This document shows, piece after piece, positions 60,434 to 64,000 of a stretch of 64,000 nt of DNA. Made by a program: the position numbers and the translations under genes. Each line of letters starts with the position of its first letter. Within the stretch, counting starts at the first letter, position 1. The notes beneath the pieces are model-generated. The model was not told the DNA's origin. It saw only the letters and a program-made list of their open reading frames with translations, and did not search any database. Source of the stretch: Aldehydirespirator sp965248735 (GTDB taxonomy: Bacteria; Actinomycetota; Acidimicrobiia; Acidimicrobiales; Aldehydirespiratoraceae); contig OZ252146.1 of assembly GCA_965248735.1 (NCBI GenBank), positions 558,001-622,000 on the forward strand, in the 5' to 3' direction.

Positions 60434-61728
60434 CCTACACCACTGCCACGACGGACACCTCAACCAACGGGGCGACGGCCGAACCGGACGCCGACGCCCA
60501 CGAAGGCCTCAAGCCCCGGGCGCCGGTGGCCGACTGGGCCACCGACTTCGACCATGTCGACCCCGGCTACGCGGCCCGCGCCCCGGAGATCTGGGATGAG
60601 CTGCGCGGCGAGTGCCCGGTGGCTCACAGCGACCGCTACGGCGGGACCTGGCTGCCGGTGCGCCACGAAGACGTGTGCGCCATCGCCAAGGACACCGACA
60701 CGTTCAGCTCCAACGGCGTGGTGGTGAACGACGGCCGTCCCGAGATCCCTCCCCCGGTGGGGTTCGCCCCGCCGATCACCAGCGACCCGCCCTTCCATCG
60801 CATCGCCCGGGAGTTCCTGCTGCCGGCTTTCGCGCCCAAGCCCATAGAGGCCAAGCGCGAGGCCACCCGCCAAACCTGCCGGGAGCTGCTCGACGACCTG
60901 CTGGCCGACGTGGAGGCCGGCCAAACCGACATCGTGGACGCCGCGCTGAGCTACACCCAACACATCCCGGTGAGGGTGATCGCCGACATGCTGGGCGTGC
61001 CCCGCTCCGACGGCGACCAGTTCCGGATCTTCATCCACCGGATAATGGAACAGCCCGGAACCGAGGAGCGGGTCGAGTACGAGGACTCGATCGACTTCTA
61101 CCTCGACACGCTGATCGCAGCCCGGGCAGCGGAGCCCCAGGACGATCTGATCAGCCGCATGACCCATGCCACCATCGAGGGCCATCGCCTGGAACACGAG
61201 CATGTGCGCGGCACCTGCGGCCTGCTGATCATCGCCGGGGTGGACACCACCTGGTCGGCCATCGGCGCCTCGCTGTGGCACATGGCCCAGCACCCGGAGG
61301 ACCGCCGGCGCTGGATCACCGATCCCGAAGTGCGACCCTTCGCGGTGGAGGAGTTCCTGCGCTTCTACGCGCCGGTGACCATGGCCCGCCTCGTCGCCGA
61401 GGACACGGAGTTCGCGGGCCGCTCGATGCGGGCCGACGACTGGGTGCTGCTGCCGTTCCCGGCGGCCAACCGCGACCCTGAGGCCTTCGAGGACGCCGGC
61501 GAGTTCGTGATCGACCGTCTGCGCAATCGCCATGTCGCCTTCGGTCTCGGCATCCACCGCTGCCTGGGATCGAACCTGGCCCGCATGGAGCTGACCGTGG
61601 CCCTGGAGGAGTGGATGGAGCGGGTTCCGCACTTCGAGCTGGCCGACCCCGCCGGCGTCACTTGGTCGACCGGTCAGATCCGCGGTCCCCGCACGCTGCC
61701 GGTGCGGATTCTCAACGGCGCGTCCTAG
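60430..61728 (+). CDS. Cytochrome P450
   Basis: 432 residues. Heme-binding loop FGLGIHRCLGSNLARME (about 372-388) with the Cys ligand, ExxR in VEEFLRFYAP, and the I-helix oxygen-binding motif AGVDTT (about 273-278). Class I bacterial type, soluble, needing an external ferredoxin and reductase, neither of which is in the window. A disordered N-terminus of about 30 residues (TTDTSTNGATAEPDADA) precedes the fold. Coupled to the sulfatase upstream. Confidence 0.94.
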   Translation: MTYTTATTDTSTNGATAEPDADAHEGLKPRAPVADWATDFDHVDPGYAARAPEIWDELRGECPVAHSDRYGGTWLPVRHEDVCAIAKDTDTFSSNGVVVNDGRPEIPPPVGFAPPITSDPPFHRIAREFLLPAFAPKPIEAKREATRQTCRELLDDLLADVEAGQTDIVDAALSYTQHIPVRVIADMLGVPRSDGDQFRIFIHRIMEQPGTEERVEYEDSIDFYLDTLIAARAAEPQDDLISRMTHATIEGHRLEHEHVRGTCGLLIIAGVDTTWSAIGASLWHMAQHPEDRRRWITDPEVRPFAVEEFLRFYAPVTMARLVAEDTEFAGRSMRADDWVLLPFPAANRDPEAFEDAGEFVIDRLRNRHVAFGLGIHRCLGSNLARMELTVALEEWMERVPHFELADPAGVTWSTGQIRGPRTLPVRILNGAS

Positions 61729-61828
61729 AGGCCGAGCGGATAGGCAGTAGTCATGAGGATCTTCGCGAGGCGCCGAGCGAGGCCGTGGCCCGAGCGGCCC
61801 GTGAGTAGCCCTATGTCAAGCTCGCCTC

Positions 61829-61880
61829 AAATCTGCACGAGTATTGCTCCTATATGACGTGTTTCTCTACTGATTTCGGT
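61829..61880. repeat. Palindromic element family B, copy 3
   Basis: Intergenic copy: AAATCTGCACGAGTATTGC, TCCTATATGACG, then TTTCTCTACTGATTTC. It lies between two copies of CGAGCGGCCCGTGAG (61791 and 61891). Confidence 0.85.
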
Positions 61881-61992
61881 CGAGTAGGCACGAGCGGCCC
61901 GTGAGCGCAGCGAACAAGAGCGGGACACAACACGCTTCACCGCGAGACGCTGACACCTATCCGCGGGGCTTCCTAGATCCGCAGGAGCGAAT

Positions 61993-63024
61993 GTGAGGCT
62001 GCACAAGTTCAGCGACGTCGACGCGTTCGTGGCGCTGGACCTGCCCGGTGCCGGGGCCGCCTCCGGCCCGGTGCGCTGGGCTCGCAAGGTGCTGCAGGGC
62101 GGCGCCAAGGACCTGGCCCGCTCTCAGACCTACACCTACGCGGCGCTACAGATGCGCCGCAGCGGCGCCTCCGCCGGGATCAGCGTCGATGCCCCGCTGC
62201 GGGCCGAGGCGGTGGCCGCGTTCGTGGCCGAGGCCGCGGCGCTGGTGCCCGACGGCACCTACCTGCCCGATGCCGCCAAGGGAGTCAGCGATCAGGATCT
62301 CGCGCCGCTACGAGACGGCGATCCCCGCACGGTGGCACGGCTCGGCGCCTTCGGGGCGCAGTGCGACGCCCTGTCGGCGGCCGCTGCTGCCGACGCCGCG
62401 GTGGGCCTCGACGGCCGCACCGTCGCGATCGAGGGCCTATCGGCAACCGCAGCGACTCTGGCGTCGGAGGTGGCGGCGCGGGGCGGCCGGGTCGTAGCAG
62501 TGTCCAACGCCGAGGGTTCGCTGGCAGCCCCACACGGCTTCGACCCTGCGGCCCTGTCGGAAGCCTGGCAAGCGCACGGCGGCAAGGCGCTCAGCGCCAT
62601 GGCTGGCCGCGATGACGGCTTGGACAGAGCCGAGGCGCTGTGGGGCGAGCCTGCCGATGTGGTGTTCGCCGGATCGAAGATGGGCGTGGTGCACCACGGG
62701 GTTGCCGAAGGTCTCGAGTGCCGGGCCCTGGTGCCCAGCGGGCGCCTCGCCTACACCTCCAAGGCACTGGCGGTGTGCCGCAGGACCGGCATCGCTGCGG
62801 TGCCCGACTTCGTCGCGCTGGCCGGATCCACCGTCGCCGCCTGGAGCAGCCCGGACACCGGCGACGACGAACTCCGCGCCGAAGTCGCAAGCACGGTCGC
62901 CGCGCTCATGGCCGACGCCCTCGAGTCCGACGACGGACCGTTTCTGGGCGCCTGCTACGCAGCAGAAGCGTTCCTGACCACCTGGCAGGACGAACTGCCC
63001 TTCGGCCGCCCCCTAGCCTCCTGA
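61993..63024 (+). CDS. Glutamate/leucine-dehydrogenase-like protein, shortened
   Basis: 343 residues. The C-terminal half reads like the Rossmann domain of amino-acid dehydrogenases: VAIEGLSATAATLASEVAAR, VVAVSNAEGSLAAPHGFDPA, then GIAAVPDFVALAGSTVAAW. The N-terminal part is short (family about 350-450) and the Lys-rich GGAKGG-type catalytic segment is not evident; AGISVDAPLRAEAVAAF lies where it would be. It may be a divergent or non-catalytic homologue. Codon use fits the chromosome. Confidence 0.6.
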   Translation: MRLHKFSDVDAFVALDLPGAGAASGPVRWARKVLQGGAKDLARSQTYTYAALQMRRSGASAGISVDAPLRAEAVAAFVAEAAALVPDGTYLPDAAKGVSDQDLAPLRDGDPRTVARLGAFGAQCDALSAAAAADAAVGLDGRTVAIEGLSATAATLASEVAARGGRVVAVSNAEGSLAAPHGFDPAALSEAWQAHGGKALSAMAGRDDGLDRAEALWGEPADVVFAGSKMGVVHHGVAEGLECRALVPSGRLAYTSKALAVCRRTGIAAVPDFVALAGSTVAAWSSPDTGDDELRAEVASTVAALMADALESDDGPFLGACYAAEAFLTTWQDELPFGRPLAS

Positions 63025-63124
63025 GGGCCCTCAGCCATCGGCGTCTTCCCCGACAGCACCGCCTGCCACCAGCCGGAAGCCCGCTGGTCGTATTGTAGAA
63101 GCTGTAGCGATCCTGATGTCGATT

Positions 63125-63159
63125 CTGTAACACTCAAGCTGTAGAAACTGTAACACTCA
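63125..63159. repeat. Short direct repeats in an A+T-rich spacer
   Basis: CTGTAACACTCA occurs at 63125 and 63148 and AGCTGTAG at 63101 and 63137, within the 225-bp gap after the dehydrogenase-like gene. It might be a binding site array or debris. Confidence 0.4.
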
Positions 63160-63248
63160 TGCCTGATCTGAACGCTCAAGTTGTACCGCATCGTTCTGCT
63201 GCACGGCCCCCGCTACGCTCGGCGGGCACGGGAGACTCACGACAACTT

Positions 63249-63530
63249 CTACCTGGGCGAGTCGCTCGCAGGCGCCATGCCGGGATTGATCGTGTTGGGT
63301 GCCGTGAAGAAGCGCAACCCGTCGCGCATCTCCACGGTGTCGTCGTCCTTGATCCTCCGGTCGTCATGGCCAGGCACGACCAGATAGAGGTCGCGGTCCT
63401 GCGGAATCGGCGAGGGGGGCACCTCCCGCAGCTGCTCACCGTTGAGCTTTTCCTCCGTCACCGTGTAGTCCACCCGGTCGATCCGGATGCGGAAGCCCTT
63501 GGGATCGGGCTTGTCTTGGTCGGTCGTCAT
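63249..63530 (-). CDS. Bacterial ubiquitin-like (multiubiquitin-type) protein
   Basis: 93 residues from ATG 63530, preceded by AAGGAGGT at ideal spacing. A single beta-grasp-like domain: FRIRIDRVDYTVTEEKLNGE, LREVPPSPIPQDRDLYLVVP, DDRRIKDDDTVEMRDGLRFF, then TAPNTINPG. This matches the pattern of the Multi_ubiq family found with bacterial E1, E2 and JAB-like genes. No such partner is in the window, though it lies near the right edge. The C-terminus (PASDSPR) has no free Gly-Gly. Divergent from the RHH gene. Confidence 0.65.
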   Translation of the reverse strand: MTTDQDKPDPKGFRIRIDRVDYTVTEEKLNGEQLREVPPSPIPQDRDLYLVVPGHDDRRIKDDDTVEMRDGLRFFTAPNTINPGMAPASDSPR

Positions 63531-63570
63531 CGGACACCTCCTTGGGGTCGCTCTTGCCGTACGGTTGTAT

Positions 63571-63584
63571 GATACCACGATACC
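63571..63584. promoter_or_regulatory. Candidate operator between ubiquitin-like and RHH genes
   Basis: GATACC occurs twice 8 bp apart (63571, 63579) in the 104-bp divergent promoter region, and GGTATC, its complement, overlaps the -10 of the RHH gene at 63621. Such spaced half-sites suit a ribbon-helix-helix autoregulator. Confidence 0.35.
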
Positions 63585-63599
63585 GAGTCATCGCGGCAC

Positions 63600-63628
63600 T
63601 TGACAACCAGAAAACCAAGCGGTATCCT
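63600..63628 (+). promoter_or_regulatory. Promoter of RHH gene, probably leaderless
   Basis: TTGACA (63600-63605), 17-bp spacer, TATCCT (63623-63628). The predicted transcription start falls on or next to the ATG at 63635, so the message would have no leader, in line with the absent Shine-Dalgarno. Confidence 0.6.
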
Positions 63629-63634
63629 GAGCGC

Positions 63635-63844
63635 ATGGACCCACATAAGGCCATGACAATCCGATTGCCCGCCGACCAAGCCGAGGATCTCAACACCGTC
63701 GCCGCTGTTGACGGCGTGCCGATCTCTCAGGTGATCCGCACAGCGATCGCCGGTCACATCGAGGAACGCAAGCGTGACGAAACGTTCCAGGACGGGCTGC
63801 GCCAGCGCATCGAGAGAGCACAGCAAATGCTCCCAGACGCCTAG
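63635..63844 (+). CDS. Ribbon-helix-helix (CopG-like) DNA-binding protein
   Basis: 69 residues. AMTIRLPADQAEDLNTVAAV forms the beta strand and first helix, DGVPISQVIRTAIAGHIEER the second helix, then a charged helical tail. This is an antitoxin/repressor-type fold that binds DNA as a dimer. The ATG at 63635 is preferred because it fits a promoter ending 6 bp upstream; the longer frame to 63542 overlaps that promoter. No toxin gene follows it; the divergent ubiquitin-like gene may be its target. Confidence 0.75.
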   Translation: MDPHKAMTIRLPADQAEDLNTVAAVDGVPISQVIRTAIAGHIEERKRDETFQDGLRQRIERAQQMLPDA

Positions 63845-63970
63845 GAGACTGCTGAGCAACTGGTGTGGCAGCCGGCGCCGGGTCGGGGTTGGCGGGGTCG
63901 GGGCGCGAGGTTGGGGCTGGTGGGGTGCTGTGGCTGGTGCGGGCCGGGCGCGCGGCGCTGCCGCGGGGGG
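63845..63970. other. G-rich spacer at the right edge
   Basis: About 125 bp with many GGGG runs on the plus strand (could form G-quadruplex DNA). No gene seen. Confidence 0.35.
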
Positions 63971-64000
63971 TTAGAGGGTGAATGCGCCGTTGTTGTGGGT
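63971..64000 (-). CDS. Possible 3' end of a minus-strand gene (partial)
   Basis: Minus-strand frame THNNGAFTL followed by TAA, running off the window. Too short to identify; listed only as a possible gene end. Confidence 0.2.
   Translation of the reverse strand, partial: THNNGAFTL

Noticed and set aside
1..64000. tRNA, rRNA or replication origin
   Set aside because: I looked for cloverleaf ends, rRNA blocks and DnaA-box clusters and saw none I could support by eye.

Overview
The window is high-G+C DNA packed with short GTG/ATG-started genes whose stop and start codons often overlap by 4 bp. Its gene content (F420-type luciferase-like enzyme, hydantoinase/ketone carboxylase operon, CoA ligase, thiolase with OB-fold partner, P450, sulfatase, many exporters) points to an actinobacterium, probably an Acidimicrobiia-like lineage. 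That placement is inference; no rRNA or tRNA is visible.

Layout. 1-4837: two overlapping genes for an NHLP/NHLM-type peptide natural-product exporter; the first is cut by the window edge. 4766-16136: an 11.2-kb mobile segment bounded by a 139-bp direct repeat whose left copy forms the 3' end of the second exporter gene. It holds a TetR regulator, nested ISL3/IS110 elements, an intact IS3-type element, a lower-G+C operon of a GHKL ATPase and two methyltransferase-fold proteins (candidate defence or modification system), a tyrosine-integrase remnant and a truncated transposase. 16694-26706: coiled-coil membrane protein, 1-Cys peroxiredoxin, enolase-superfamily dehydratase, a nicotinate phosphoribosyltransferase-nicotinamidase fusion ORF, then a tightly coupled ABC exporter-xseA-xseB-polyprenyl synthase operon. 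26718-34565: AAA/DUF4143 ATPase, SDR, dioxygenase-rhodanese fusion, frameshifted LLM oxidoreductase, Zn alcohol dehydrogenase and cupin. 34727-36074: a run of tiny unknown genes. 47578-36071 (minus strand): a catabolic operon resembling acetophenone/acetone carboxylase (gamma subunit, two HyuA, one HyuB, a UroD/MetE-like protein) followed by thiolase, OB-fold partner and CoA ligase. 47748-53825: two paralogous secreted Calx-beta/fibronectin proteins. 54123-64000: DUF2461, RF3, a four-repeat lipoprotein, sulfatase, P450, a glutamate-dehydrogenase-like protein, and a divergent pair of a ubiquitin-like protein and a ribbon-helix-helix regulator.

Two genome-architecture themes cut across the window. 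First, minisatellite-like tandem duplications sit at or near gene junctions, several of them copying the overlapping stop/start codons, and they lengthen protein termini. Second, two families of about 50-bp palindromic repeats occur both between genes and in frame inside genes (hyuA2 and the UroD/MetE-like gene), reminiscent of protein-invading palindromic elements. The strongest candidates for something undescribed are the GHKL ATPase/methyltransferase operon inside the integrated segment, the palindromic elements, and the junction-centred tandem repeats.
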